Source: 2-12-FULL-60-19 sp041483675 (GTDB lineage Bacteria; Desulfobacterota; Binatia; UBA9968). From it: a DNA stretch of 64,000 bases. Position numbers and translations under genes: made by a program. Below, one piece after another: positions 49,379-57,897 of this stretch (the stretch's first letter is position 1; each line of letters begins with the position of its first letter). The DNA lies in the NCBI GenBank assembly GCA_041483675.1, contig JBGPGE010000007.1, forward strand, positions 6,633-70,632, given 5' to 3'. A model generated the notes under the pieces. That model did no database searches, was not told the DNA's origin, and worked only from the letters and a program-made list of their open reading frames with translations.

Positions 49379-50206
49379 TCACAGCGCCCGCTCGGTTTCT
49401 TTCCACGGCGCCAGCCGTTTTTCCCAAAGCCCGACGGCGCGGGTCAGGATCACTCCCAAGACGGCGAGGAAGATCACCGGCACGAAGAACTTGTCCGTCG
49501 CCAGCGCGCTCGAGTAGCGGATGAGTAGCGCGCCGAGGCCCGTTACGGCGGCGAACATTTCGGCGGTGATGATGCCGATGAGCGCCCGGCCGACGGCGAG
49601 GCGGATGCCGGTCATGATAAAGGGGAGGCAAGCCGGGAGGATAATTTTAGTGAAAATTTTTCTCTCTCCGGCGCCGTAGGCGCGTCCGACCTCGACCAGC
49701 GAAGCGCTCACGGTCCTCACGCCGCTGAAAGTGTTCATCAGCACCGGAAAGAGGCCGCTCAAAAAGACAATAGCGATTTTCGACATGGGCCCCAAGCCGA
49801 ACCAGAGCAGCAGCAGCGGAATCAGCGCGACGCGCGGCGTGGCGTCCAGAGCGTAAACGTAGGGGTCCAAAATATATTCCGCCAGGCGGTAGCGTCCCAT
49901 GAGAAGGCCAAGGGCGATGCCGAGAACCAGCGCCGCCGAAAGGCCGATCGCATAGACCTGCAAGCTGCCCAGCGCCTGGCGTTGGAACTCGCCGGCAGCG
50001 AGCAGTTGCATCGTCGCGCGCGCGATCGCGCTCGGATAGGAAAGAAAGAGCGGGTTGACGTCCCGCCCGAAGATTTCCCACACAAGAATGACCAGGCCGA
50101 CCGAGACGACGCGGACCGCGCCGAGACGATCGGCCAATTGAAAAGGCCGGGCGCGGGAGAGATCGAGATCGGTCAGGGCCTGCTGTTCAAGCGCGTTCAA
50201 CGCCAT
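49379..50206 (-). CDS. ABC transporter permease, TauC/SsuC type (second)
   Basis: 275-aa permease of the NitT/TauT family. It has six helices and the EAA-like loop EVGRAYGAGERKIFTKIILP followed by ACLPFIMTGIRLAVGRALIG. The sequence is clearly paralogous to the permease at 50291-51124 (compare VSASLVEVGRAY and PFIMTGIRLAVGRALIG). Together with the ATPase and substrate-binding protein upstream they form one importer, perhaps with a heterodimeric membrane core. The specific substrate is unknown. Confidence 0.9.
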   Translation of the reverse strand: MALNALEQQALTDLDLSRARPFQLADRLGAVRVVSVGLVILVWEIFGRDVNPLFLSYPSAIARATMQLLAAGEFQRQALGSLQVYAIGLSAALVLGIALGLLMGRYRLAEYILDPYVYALDATPRVALIPLLLLWFGLGPMSKIAIVFLSGLFPVLMNTFSGVRTVSASLVEVGRAYGAGERKIFTKIILPACLPFIMTGIRLAVGRALIGIITAEMFAAVTGLGALLIRYSSALATDKFFVPVIFLAVLGVILTRAVGLWEKRLAPWKETERAL

Positions 50207-50236
50207 ATCTCCGAAAAAGTGCTGAGTGCTGAGTCC

Positions 50237-50273
50237 TGAGTGCTGAGCGGCGAGGCTCAGTCCTCAGCACTCA
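50237..50273. repeat. Local inverted repeat between the two permease genes
   Basis: TGAGTGCTGAG (50237-50247) and CTCAGCACTCA (50263-50273), a perfect 11-bp pair, next to direct GTGCTGAGT repeats at 50221-50245. It sits in the 84-bp gap between paralogous permease genes and could reduce expression of the distal one. Confidence 0.5.
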
Positions 50274-50290
50274 TACCTCAATACTGTTAG

Positions 50291-51124
50291 TTACGTTGCC
50301 CGTTCGGTCTCCTTCCACCGCGCCATCCGGCTCTCGAGCGCCTGCGTGGCGCGGATGAGCCCGACGCCGAGCAGTCCGAACACACCGATGACGACGAACA
50401 TCTTCGCGGTCTCGAAGAGGTTGCCGTAGAGCGTGAGCATGGCGCCGAGACCGGTGATAGCGGTGAACAGCTCCGCAACGACCATTCCCACCAGCGCGCG
50501 CCCCACCGCCAGCCGGATTCCGGCCATGATGAAAGGGAGAGCCGCGGGAAAGACGACTTTGAAAAGAATTTGCCGCTCCGAGGCGAGGTAGGCGCGCCCG
50601 ACTTCGACCAGAGACGCGCTGACGTTCTTCACGCCGCTCGTGGTGTTGATGAGGATCGGGAAAAAAGCGAACAGGAAAATAATAACCACTTTCACTGCGA
50701 AGCCGAGACCGAGCCACATCATCAAGAGCGGCGTAAGCGCGACTTGAGGCGTCGCGTAGAGGGCGTTCAAGTGAGGGTCCAGAAGCGCCTCGGCGACGCG
50801 CGAGCGACCCATCAGAAGGCCCAGGCCGACGCCCAGAACGAGAGAGACGCCGAAGCCCACTCCCAGCGTAGCCAGGCTGACGGCCGCTTGGCGGAGGAGT
50901 TCTCCCGTGCGGATCAGTTGGATCGCCGCCCAGAAAACGGCCGTTGGATAAGTGAGCAGGAGAGGGTCGCTCCGCCGGCCGTAAACCTCCCACAGCGCGA
51001 GGAAGCAGAGCACGGAGGCGGCGCGGATCAGATTCGGGTGATCGTAGATCGACCGAGAGCGCTCGCGCCGCAGGCCGAGCTCGTCGATGATTTGCTCATC
51101 CGTGAGGGCCGCCATGGGATTCAA
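50291..51124 (-). CDS. ABC transporter permease, TauC/SsuC type (first)
   Basis: 277-aa permease, six helices, with the EAA loop EVGRAYLASERQILFKVVFP then AALPFIMAGIRLAVGRALVG and VVAELFTAITGLGAMLTLYG. The start ATG at 51124 overlaps the ATPase stop (ATGA), indicating coupled translation. It is a paralogue of 49379-50206. Confidence 0.9.
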   Translation of the reverse strand: MNPMAALTDEQIIDELGLRRERSRSIYDHPNLIRAASVLCFLALWEVYGRRSDPLLLTYPTAVFWAAIQLIRTGELLRQAAVSLATLGVGFGVSLVLGVGLGLLMGRSRVAEALLDPHLNALYATPQVALTPLLMMWLGLGFAVKVVIIFLFAFFPILINTTSGVKNVSASLVEVGRAYLASERQILFKVVFPAALPFIMAGIRLAVGRALVGMVVAELFTAITGLGAMLTLYGNLFETAKMFVVIGVFGLLGVGLIRATQALESRMARWKETERAT

Positions 51125-51882
51125 CCTCTGAGCGATTCCCGGATGCGCGCGCGCAACTGGGCAAAGCGCGGATCAGCTTTGACGTCGCCTTCCCAGCGCG
51201 GGCGCGGCAGCTCCACCCGCACCTCTTCCTTGATGCGGCCGGGGCGCGACTGCATCACGATCACGCGGTCCGATAAGTAAACCGACTCGTCGATGCTGTG
51301 CGTGACGAAGATGACGGTGGTATCGGTCTTGGACCAGATCTTGAGCAATTCTTCCTGGAGCTGCTCGCGGGTTTGCGCATCCACGGCGCCGAAGGGCTCG
51401 TCCATGAGCAGGATGTCGGGCTCCTTGGAGAGGGCGCGCGCGATGCCCACGCGCTGCTGCATCCCTCCGGATATCTGGTGGGGATAGTAGTTCTCGAAGC
51501 CGTGAAGCTCTACCAGTTCCAAATACCGGCGGGAAATTTCGCGGCGCTGTTCGCGCGGGACGCCGTCGATCTCCAGGCCGAACTCGACGTTGCCGAGCAC
51601 CGTGCGCCAGGGGAGCAGGCCGAACTGTTGGAAGACCATGCAGCGGTCGCGGCCGGGCGCCGTCACCGGCTTGCCGTCGACGCGTATCTCGCCTCGATCG
51701 GCCTGGATCAGCCCGGCGATGACGCGGATCAGCGTGGTCTTGCCGCAGCCGCTCGGACCGAGCAGGCAAACAAATTCGTTCTTGCGAACGGAGAAGGAGA
51801 CGTCGTAGAGCGCGACCAAGCCGGGCTTGCTCGGATCGTTCTGCTCGAAGAAAACTTTGCTGAGCTGCCGAACTTCCAGCAT
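51121..51882 (-). CDS. ABC transporter ATP-binding protein, TauB/SsuB type
   Basis: 253 aa. Walker A LLGPSGCGKTTLIRVIAGLI, Q-loop VFQQFGLLPWRTVLGNVEFG, signature HQISGGMQQRVGIARALSKE, Walker B ILLMDEPFGAVDAQTREQLQ and switch VTHSIDESVYLSDRV. These strings are specific to the NitT/TauT family. It follows the substrate-binding gene by 42 bp and overlaps the first permease. Confidence 0.93.
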   Translation of the reverse strand: MLEVRQLSKVFFEQNDPSKPGLVALYDVSFSVRKNEFVCLLGPSGCGKTTLIRVIAGLIQADRGEIRVDGKPVTAPGRDRCMVFQQFGLLPWRTVLGNVEFGLEIDGVPREQRREISRRYLELVELHGFENYYPHQISGGMQQRVGIARALSKEPDILLMDEPFGAVDAQTREQLQEELLKIWSKTDTTVIFVTHSIDESVYLSDRVIVMQSRPGRIKEEVRVELPRPRWEGDVKADPRFAQLRARIRESLRG

Positions 51883-51924
51883 GCCTCAAGATCTCAGGTG
51901 AGTTTGCCCGGCTTGCGGCACGCG

Positions 51925-52926
51925 TTACTTCCGGCCCAATTCTTTCAGCGCCTGATCGACGAAGCGCCGGTCGAAAAACTGGTTGTAGGGCACGGGCGTT
52001 TCCAGGTAGCCGACCTTCTTGAGAAATTCCACGGTGAAGTTGTACGACGCCTCCGAGATTTCGCCGTTGACGCCCCAGATGCGCGGGTCCGCCAGTTCGT
52101 AAGCCTTGCCCAGCACGTCGGCGCTCTCCTCCGGCAGAAATTTTTTGGCTACCTCGACCGTGCCGGCCTTGTTGGCGGCGATCCATCGGTTGGCTTCCAT
52201 AATGGCCTTGGTGAGTTTCTGGACCGTGTCGGCGTTCTTCTGGAGGTAGTCCTCTCTCGCCATGCCGAACTCGTAGGGAATCTCCGGGATGAGCTTCGGG
52301 ACGTTGACGATAGCTACGATCTCCGGAAAGGCGGCGAGCTTCGCCACCTCGGTGTTGGTGACCACGGTCGCGTCGACTTTTCCCGCGACCAGCGCTTTGA
52401 ACCGGTCCGCCGGCGAGCCGACGGCGACATATTTCATTTTCTCCGGATCGATGCCGCTCCGTTCCAGAACCATGCGCGGAATGTGGTACGAGATCGCGCC
52501 GATGCCGGAGACCGCGACGCTTTTGCCCACCAGCGCCTGGAGCGTGGTGCCCGCTTCCTTGCGCGCGACGAAGTGATACGGCGTGATCGGATTGGCGACG
52601 ACCCAGAGCCGGATCGGCGCCTTCTTCGAGGCGCTCACGATCCCTTCGGTAGCGCCCATGTTGATGGATAGGTCGATGTCGCCGGAAAGCAGCGCCTTGA
52701 CGTGCACGGCGTCGCCACGGAACTCCGTTACTTCAACATCCAGGCCGTACTTCTTGAAGAAACCCTTTTCGATCGCTACGTACGGTGAAATGGACTCGAT
52801 CGACGGCGGGCTCAGGGACGAACCCATTTTTATCTTTTGGGCGTCGGCCCGGCCGGCCGCGACGATCGAGACCAGGACGGACAAGAACAAAACGACGAGA
52901 GCGTTAACTGGCTTGCAAATCTTCAT
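51925..52926 (-). CDS. ABC transporter substrate-binding protein, NitT/TauT type
   Basis: 333 aa with a signal peptide (NALVVLFLSVLVSIVAAGRA, cleavage near ADAQ). The mature protein begins KIKMGSSLSPPSIESISPYV, then AIEKGFFKKYGLDVEVTEFR, INMGATEGIVSASKKAPIRL, and a C-terminal helix-rich lobe. This is the NMT1/THI5-like fold. First gene of the importer operon 52926 to 49379. The candidate ligands are sulfonates, aromatic acids or pyrimidines, with no basis to choose. Confidence 0.88.
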   Translation of the reverse strand: MKICKPVNALVVLFLSVLVSIVAAGRADAQKIKMGSSLSPPSIESISPYVAIEKGFFKKYGLDVEVTEFRGDAVHVKALLSGDIDLSINMGATEGIVSASKKAPIRLWVVANPITPYHFVARKEAGTTLQALVGKSVAVSGIGAISYHIPRMVLERSGIDPEKMKYVAVGSPADRFKALVAGKVDATVVTNTEVAKLAAFPEIVAIVNVPKLIPEIPYEFGMAREDYLQKNADTVQKLTKAIMEANRWIAANKAGTVEVAKKFLPEESADVLGKAYELADPRIWGVNGEISEASYNFTVEFLKKVGYLETPVPYNQFFDRRFVDQALKELGRK

Positions 52927-53021
52927 ACTGTGCCTCCTCGTAAAGTGGACTTCGACGTAAGCCTGCTGAAGGTACGTAATGCTGAGCGGATACTATGGTA
53001 GGAGAAAATCGGTGTCAAGGA

Positions 53022-54143
53022 TCACAGGGGGCTGCCGTGGTAGAGGGCGTGCATGACGATCTCAAGCACGACCATCAGCAGAGATGCGGTGGCGGAGATC
53101 AGAACAATAGCCGCGCTGCGTTTTTCCAGACGGGTCATGCCGGCCAGTCGTTCCGCGGACTCAGCGCGAATCTGCCGCGCGCGCCACAAAGTATAGAGAT
53201 TGGCGAGCGCCGCGAGAACGGCGAAGATCAGCACCGGAATCCGGACCGGCCCCTGATCGAGAAAGGCGAGCGCGCCGGAGAGGCCGAAGAGCGTTCCCAC
53301 GCCGAGAATGACGGCGAGCGGGCTGATCAAGGTCGTCACCGCGCAGGGCGCGCCCAGGAGGCCGAAGACGACCGCGCCCCAGCTTATGCCGCGCTGCTTT
53401 GATTCTTTCTCCGTCGCCTCGATGCGCGGCGCGCGGGCGCCGCCGTGCAGGCGATAGGTGAGCACCGTGTCCTTGAACCCTTTTAGCGCGAGCTGCTCCG
53501 GTGCGACGTCGGGAAAATCCGCCGCGACCTTGTCGTAGGTCTCCCGGCTGACGAGAATTTCTCCAGGATTGGTTTTTGCTTCGAGGCGGGCCGCAAGATT
53601 GACCACGTCGCCGATGGCGGTGAAGTCCTTGTTGTCGCTTGAGCCGACCCGCCCGACTCGGGCCCAGCCGGTGGCGATCCCGGCGGCGGTTTTCAAATCC
53701 ATCTGAAAGCGCTCGCGCAGCGCCGCCATGTTCGCTTGCAGCTCAAGCGCGGCGGCCACTGCCCGGCGCGGGTGGTCTTCCAGTTTGACCGGCACGTTGA
53801 ACAGCGCCATTGCCGCGTCGCCGATGTATTTGTCGATGAAGCCGCCGAATTTGGCGATGGCCGCGCTGGCGGTACGCAAGAAGGTGTCGACGATCTCGTG
53901 CGTCCGCTCCGGTCCGAGCTCCTGTGTGAGCTCGGTGAACGAGGAGAGATCGGCGAACAGGACCGTCACCTCCACCACGCGCCCTTCCTCGACGTGCGCG
54001 CCGCAGCGGTTGCAGATGTTGGGGTTGCGCGGACTGCGCTTGATGCCGACCAGGTGAAACAGGTGGCGCCATGGCCCCGTGAGCACCGTTCCGCAGATGG
54101 CGCATTGAGGAGAAAGAGGCGGACCGCTTTGCGTTTCGCTCAT
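53022..54143 (-). CDS. Class III adenylate/guanylate cyclase domain protein with membrane tail
   Basis: 373 aa. An N-terminal zinc ribbon (CAICGTVLTG ... NICNRCGAHVEEG) precedes the cyclase domain at about residues 55-230. It has VTVLFADLSSFTELTQELGP with the first metal Asp, FIDKYIGDAAMALFNVPVKL with the second Asp, and AAGIATGWARVGRVGSSDNK, DFTAIGDVVNLAARLEAKTN. The C-terminal third holds about four helices (WGAVVFGLLGAPCAVTTLIS and later), an unusual order with the catalytic domain before the membrane part. It starts two bases upstream of the AI-2E gene's stop, so it is the last gene of a CNB-transporter-cyclase operon. Confidence 0.85.
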   Translation of the reverse strand: MSETQSGPPLSPQCAICGTVLTGPWRHLFHLVGIKRSPRNPNICNRCGAHVEEGRVVEVTVLFADLSSFTELTQELGPERTHEIVDTFLRTASAAIAKFGGFIDKYIGDAAMALFNVPVKLEDHPRRAVAAALELQANMAALRERFQMDLKTAAGIATGWARVGRVGSSDNKDFTAIGDVVNLAARLEAKTNPGEILVSRETYDKVAADFPDVAPEQLALKGFKDTVLTYRLHGGARAPRIEATEKESKQRGISWGAVVFGLLGAPCAVTTLISPLAVILGVGTLFGLSGALAFLDQGPVRIPVLIFAVLAALANLYTLWRARQIRAESAERLAGMTRLEKRSAAIVLISATASLLMVVLEIVMHALYHGSPL

Positions 54144-54144
54144 G

Positions 54145-55260
54145 TCAGCACACGTAGGGCTGCACGGGAGCTTCGTCGCGCCGGGCGCGCGCGCCCCTGC
54201 GGTAGCGCCGGCGCTCCAGCAACAACCTGGCGATTTCCTGGATCGACGTGACCACGGGGACGGCGACGATCAGGCCGATCAATCCGAAGACGTTGCCGCC
54301 GACGATGACCGATCCCATCAGCAGCGCGGGATGGAGGCGGACGCTCTTGCCGATGGTGATGGGGTGGACCAGGACCATATCGAGAAGCCTGATCGACAGA
54401 AAGAGCGTCAAAACCTTGACCAGCGGCGCGAGGCTCGCGAACTGGATCATGGCGGCGAGCGCGACCGCGCCGCCGCCTAATACCGGCCCCACGTAGGGCA
54501 CGGCGCCGGCCAGGCCGCAAAACGCGCCCAGCAACAACGGATAGTCCACCCCCAGCGTCCAGAGCCCGAGAGCGGTGATCGAGCCGACGATCGCCCCGTT
54601 GATCGCCAGGCCGCGCAAGTAGCGGCCGAGGACCCGCTCGATCTCGCACCAGACGGCGACCGAAGTCTCGATGTGCGCCGGCGGGAGGGAGTTGATGAGA
54701 AGCTGGCCGATCCTGGCGCCGTCGCGCAACAGAAAATAGGAAAATGCCGGCACCAGTACGATCGCCAGGACGATCGATACCATGTGCGTCAGCAGGTTGG
54801 GAAGGTAGGCGGTCTGCCGTTCGAGAAAGGCACTCAGCCGCTCGTTGCGCGTCTCGGGGCTGCCGACCCAGCGCCGGGCGGCCGGGAATTTCACGATGAT
54901 TTCCTGCTGGAGAGCGTTGATCGCTTGATCGATCCGGTCCGTGTTGGCAGAGGAGCCGGAGGCCATTTCATTCACTTCGGCGATCAAACTGGGCGAGAGG
55001 AAGATCCATGCCGCCACCAGGAAGACGGCCAGTCCGAGATAGATCGCGGCGACCGCTAGATCGCGCTTGATCGCCAGCCCCTCGGCGATTTTTACGAGCG
55101 GGTTCAGCACGTAGGCCAGCGCAGCCGCAAGGAGGAGGATGACGACAAATGCGCTGGAAATATAGACAATGAAAGCAAAGACGGCGATGCCCAGCCCCCA
55201 GACAATCGAGGGCGGGGGAAGCCAGGGGCTTGACTCGCGCCTGTCTTGATGAGTCTGCAT
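54145..55260 (-). CDS. AI-2E family transporter
   Basis: 371-aa integral membrane protein with about eight helices: IVWGLGIAVFAFIVYISSAF, FVVILLLAAALAYVLNPLVK, AAIYLGLAVFLVAAWIFLSP, then a 100-residue cytoplasmic or periplasmic loop (NEMASGSSANTDRIDQAINA) and a C-terminal bundle with GAFCGLAGAVPYVGPVLGGG and MGSVIVGGNVFGLIGLIVAV. These are hallmarks of the AI-2E/YdiK/TqsA family. Members move small organic or signal molecules or ions. It is sandwiched between the CNB-domain and cyclase genes with gaps of 12 and 1 bp. Confidence 0.9.
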   Translation of the reverse strand: MQTHQDRRESSPWLPPPSIVWGLGIAVFAFIVYISSAFVVILLLAAALAYVLNPLVKIAEGLAIKRDLAVAAIYLGLAVFLVAAWIFLSPSLIAEVNEMASGSSANTDRIDQAINALQQEIIVKFPAARRWVGSPETRNERLSAFLERQTAYLPNLLTHMVSIVLAIVLVPAFSYFLLRDGARIGQLLINSLPPAHIETSVAVWCEIERVLGRYLRGLAINGAIVGSITALGLWTLGVDYPLLLGAFCGLAGAVPYVGPVLGGGAVALAAMIQFASLAPLVKVLTLFLSIRLLDMVLVHPITIGKSVRLHPALLMGSVIVGGNVFGLIGLIVAVPVVTSIQEIARLLLERRRYRRGARARRDEAPVQPYVC

Positions 55261-55272
55261 GCGCAGCCCGTC

Positions 55273-55815
55273 TCAGCGTCGCCCGCGCTCCGCCGGCATC
55301 GCACTTTGCTCGGCCAGCCTGGAAGACGCGGGACGGATAGCGCCGCGGGCCTGGACCACTCTGACGTAACCCGCGAGGGCTTTGAGAAGGTCTCCCATCA
55401 CGTGGATGGCGAGCGCTTTGTTGCCTTCGCTCAATTGGTCGAAATGGCTTTTGTAGAGGATCAGCAGGACGGAGTCTTCGTCGGCGCGGGCGGTCGCGAA
55501 ACGGGGCTGGTCGTCGATCAGCGCCAACTCGCCGAAGTAGGCGCCGGGCGTGAGGGTCGCCAGCGGTTTTTCGACACCGTCGACGCCGTGCGTAATCGCG
55601 ACTTTGCCTTCCAGCACGATGAAGAGAGCGTTGCCCGGATCGCCTTCGCGAAAGATCGCCTCGCCCGCCCCGTAGTGTTTCTCGAAGAGCTTGACATTTA
55701 ACTTCCCGAGCTGCCGCCGGCTGAGACCGGCGAACAAGGGCACCGTGCCGAGCAGCTTGAGCCGCCGCAACTGCTCTCCGTCGGTGATCCATCTCCGGAA
55801 ACGGGCTTTAAGCAT
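55273..55815 (-). CDS. Cyclic nucleotide-binding domain protein
   Basis: 180 aa, one CNB domain (about residues 25-140): VKLFEKHYGAGEAIFREGDP, GNALFIVLEGKVAITHGVDG, LTPGAYFGELALIDDQPRFA then TARADEDSVLLILYKSHF. The Glu of FGELAL and the Arg of PRFATA are both present, so cAMP/cGMP binding is likely. There is no DNA-binding domain, unlike CRP. A 12-bp gap separates it from the AI-2E gene, and the cyclase is third in line. Confidence 0.9.
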   Translation of the reverse strand: MLKARFRRWITDGEQLRRLKLLGTVPLFAGLSRRQLGKLNVKLFEKHYGAGEAIFREGDPGNALFIVLEGKVAITHGVDGVEKPLATLTPGAYFGELALIDDQPRFATARADEDSVLLILYKSHFDQLSEGNKALAIHVMGDLLKALAGYVRVVQARGAIRPASSRLAEQSAMPAERGRR

Positions 55816-55884
55816 AAGCGGGCCTTAATTCGCGCACCATAGCACGGAACGCGACGTCCATTCCACCGGGCTGAAGCCGCGCGA

Positions 55885-56871
55885 CTAGCGAACAGCGCGA
55901 CGCGCCTCTTCCAGGTAGCTGTTGTCGATGTACTTGTCATGCCGGGGCAAGGGCGGTTTCAGCGTGCCGTCTTCGATCAGGAGCTGCATGACCTTGTCCA
56001 TGCCCTTGAGATTCACCCCTCCGTCCCTCGGCACGATGCTGTTTTCGGTGAAGTAGCGCCAACTCTCCTCGGAATGCCTGTCGGTGAATTTAAGCTTCTT
56101 GGCGATGATTCGCGCGGTATCTTCCCTCTGGCCGTAGATCCAGCGCTCGGCCTTTACCAGCGCCCGCATGAAGCGCACGAGCACGGCCCTTTTCTCGTTG
56201 GCCCAGGCCGCGCGCACGTTGACGACGGTTTGAGTGAAGTCGGGAAGATACTTTACCGTCGAGCCGAGGTTGTTATAATGAGCCTCTTCGGCGGCAAAGG
56301 TGTAAGGGGGGTTGAGGATCGTCGCGGCGATGTTGCCGGTCTGGAGAGCGATCCATCGATCCGCTCCGCCGCCCATCTGGAGCATCGCGTAGTCCCTGGG
56401 GTATTCGAGGCCGTTGGCCTTGAGCATCTCTTTCATCGCAATCGTGTCGCTGGTGATGAGGCCGGTGACGCCGATCGTCGCGCCTTTGAGTTCCTTCATG
56501 GATTTGTACTTCGGCAGGGCGATGAGGTCGTATGTGGGACCATTGACCAGGCCGCCGACGATCTTCAATGCGGCGCCTTTCTCGATGGCTCTGATGGTCG
56601 TCATCGCCGACGACGCGGATATGTGAATCGACTCGCCGACCAGCGCGGGGATGGCGCGGGTGCTCGCGTTCAGGACGACCGCCTCGACGAAAAGGTTTTC
56701 TTCCGTGAAGTAGCCTTTTTCCTGCGCGACGTAGATGGGCAGGTTATTTAGCGAAAGGGTGATCGTGCCCAGAGTCACTTTCTCTTTTTCCGTTTGCGCT
56801 CGAAGCGGCTGCGGCACTCCCAACGACGTGGCCGCAAGCAGAAGAAAGACGAAGAGGCAAGGGTATTTCAT
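55885..56871 (-). CDS. Substrate-binding protein, NMT1/THI5 type, no transporter nearby
   Basis: 328 aa. Signal peptide FVFLLLAATSLGVPQPLRAQ (cleavage near RAQT). Mature pattern LGTITLSLNNLPIYVAQEKG, YFTEENLFVEAVVLNASTRA, ISASSAMTTIRAIEKGAALK, and ATIGVTGLITSDTIAMKEML, typical of NitT/TauT binding proteins. No permease or ATPase is adjacent, so it probably shares a transporter or acts as a sensor. Same strand as, and 80 bp downstream of, the two PhnD-like genes. Confidence 0.85.
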   Translation of the reverse strand: MKYPCLFVFLLLAATSLGVPQPLRAQTEKEKVTLGTITLSLNNLPIYVAQEKGYFTEENLFVEAVVLNASTRAIPALVGESIHISASSAMTTIRAIEKGAALKIVGGLVNGPTYDLIALPKYKSMKELKGATIGVTGLITSDTIAMKEMLKANGLEYPRDYAMLQMGGGADRWIALQTGNIAATILNPPYTFAAEEAHYNNLGSTVKYLPDFTQTVVNVRAAWANEKRAVLVRFMRALVKAERWIYGQREDTARIIAKKLKFTDRHSEESWRYFTENSIVPRDGGVNLKGMDKVMQLLIEDGTLKPPLPRHDKYIDNSYLEEARRAVR

Positions 56872-56951
56872 AGATCCCTCCGCGCGGCTTCGGAGTCTAT
56901 TAACATGCCGGTTGTTTAAGCCGGTACTGCTCGAAGATCGGGAATAAGCGT

Positions 56952-57875
56952 TTACCTCAAGGGGCCGAACAGCTCGGCGAGTTTTTGGCGGACGATGGTT
57001 TCCCCGCCGGGCAGGACATCGAACTTCGTCGTGCCCTCGGTTTTTTGCAGGACCTTGCGTCCTTCCTCGTCCTGATGCATGGCGAGCAGGAGGTCTTCGA
57101 GCCGGCCGATCACCGCCGGATCCAAATCTTTTCTCACCGAGAGCAAGTTGCGCGGGAAGTATTCCGTCTCTCCCAGGATCGCGATCGACTCCTTTCGCTT
57201 CTCCGGCAGCCGGTCGTAGTCCTCGTTGCTGAAGGCGCCGGCCGCGACCGTCCTGGCGAGAACGAGATCGACGATTTTGCCGGTAGAGCGGGCGAAGAAA
57301 AAACCCACCTGACCGGCGGGAACGGTGGCCTCGGGCGAAGGCTTCTCGACGAGCTTGAGCCCGCTCCTTATGAGGAAGAGCTTGGGCAGAAAATAGCCCG
57401 AGGTCGATGCCGGATCTTCAAAAGCGACCATCCTGCCCGGCAGATCCTCCAGCCGCGCGACACCGTCGCCTTTTTTTCCAAACAGCACGCTGCGGTAGTC
57501 GCCGCTGCCGCCTTTCCAGCGCCGGAGCAGCAGCACGGAGGCGTTCTGGTGGTTGATCAGATAGGTCGGATACGGGCTGTCCATGTAGAAATCGACCTGT
57601 TTTTGTTCGAGCTGCTTGACGAGCTGCCACACGGAAGGCGCGACGGCCACTCTTCCTTTAATGTTCTCGGCGGGAGAAAGCCGGCGGGCGACGTAGCCGA
57701 TAAAATCCCGCAAAAGCGGCTCCATCTCCGCCTGGGAGCGCTGGGTGACGATGCCGAGCGAAATGGTTTTGATTCTGAGCTTCTCTTGCGCTTCGCCGGC
57801 GTCTGCATGAGCTGCGGCAAAGAGCAGAACGACGACTGCGAAGATCAAAGCGGTTCGGCGTTTTTGTCTCTTCAT
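56952..57875 (-). CDS. PhnD-like phosphate/phosphonate-type substrate-binding protein, copy 1
   Basis: 307 aa from ATG 57875, giving a signal peptide (RTALIFAVVVLLFAAAHADA). The fold is periplasmic-binding type II with IKTISLGIVTQRSQAEMEPL, KQVDFYMDSPYPTYLINHQN and VAFEDPASTSGYFLPKLFLI (the S-T-S-G ligand loop of PhnD). Clearly paralogous to the next gene. No PhnC/PhnE transporter is adjacent. The ligand may be phosphonate, phosphite or an unrelated anion. Confidence 0.85.
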   Translation of the reverse strand: MKRQKRRTALIFAVVVLLFAAAHADAGEAQEKLRIKTISLGIVTQRSQAEMEPLLRDFIGYVARRLSPAENIKGRVAVAPSVWQLVKQLEQKQVDFYMDSPYPTYLINHQNASVLLLRRWKGGSGDYRSVLFGKKGDGVARLEDLPGRMVAFEDPASTSGYFLPKLFLIRSGLKLVEKPSPEATVPAGQVGFFFARSTGKIVDLVLARTVAAGAFSNEDYDRLPEKRKESIAILGETEYFPRNLLSVRKDLDPAVIGRLEDLLLAMHQDEEGRKVLQKTEGTTKFDVLPGGETIVRQKLAELFGPLR

Positions 57876-57897
57876 GGTTGTCTCCGTCGAGCAAGGT

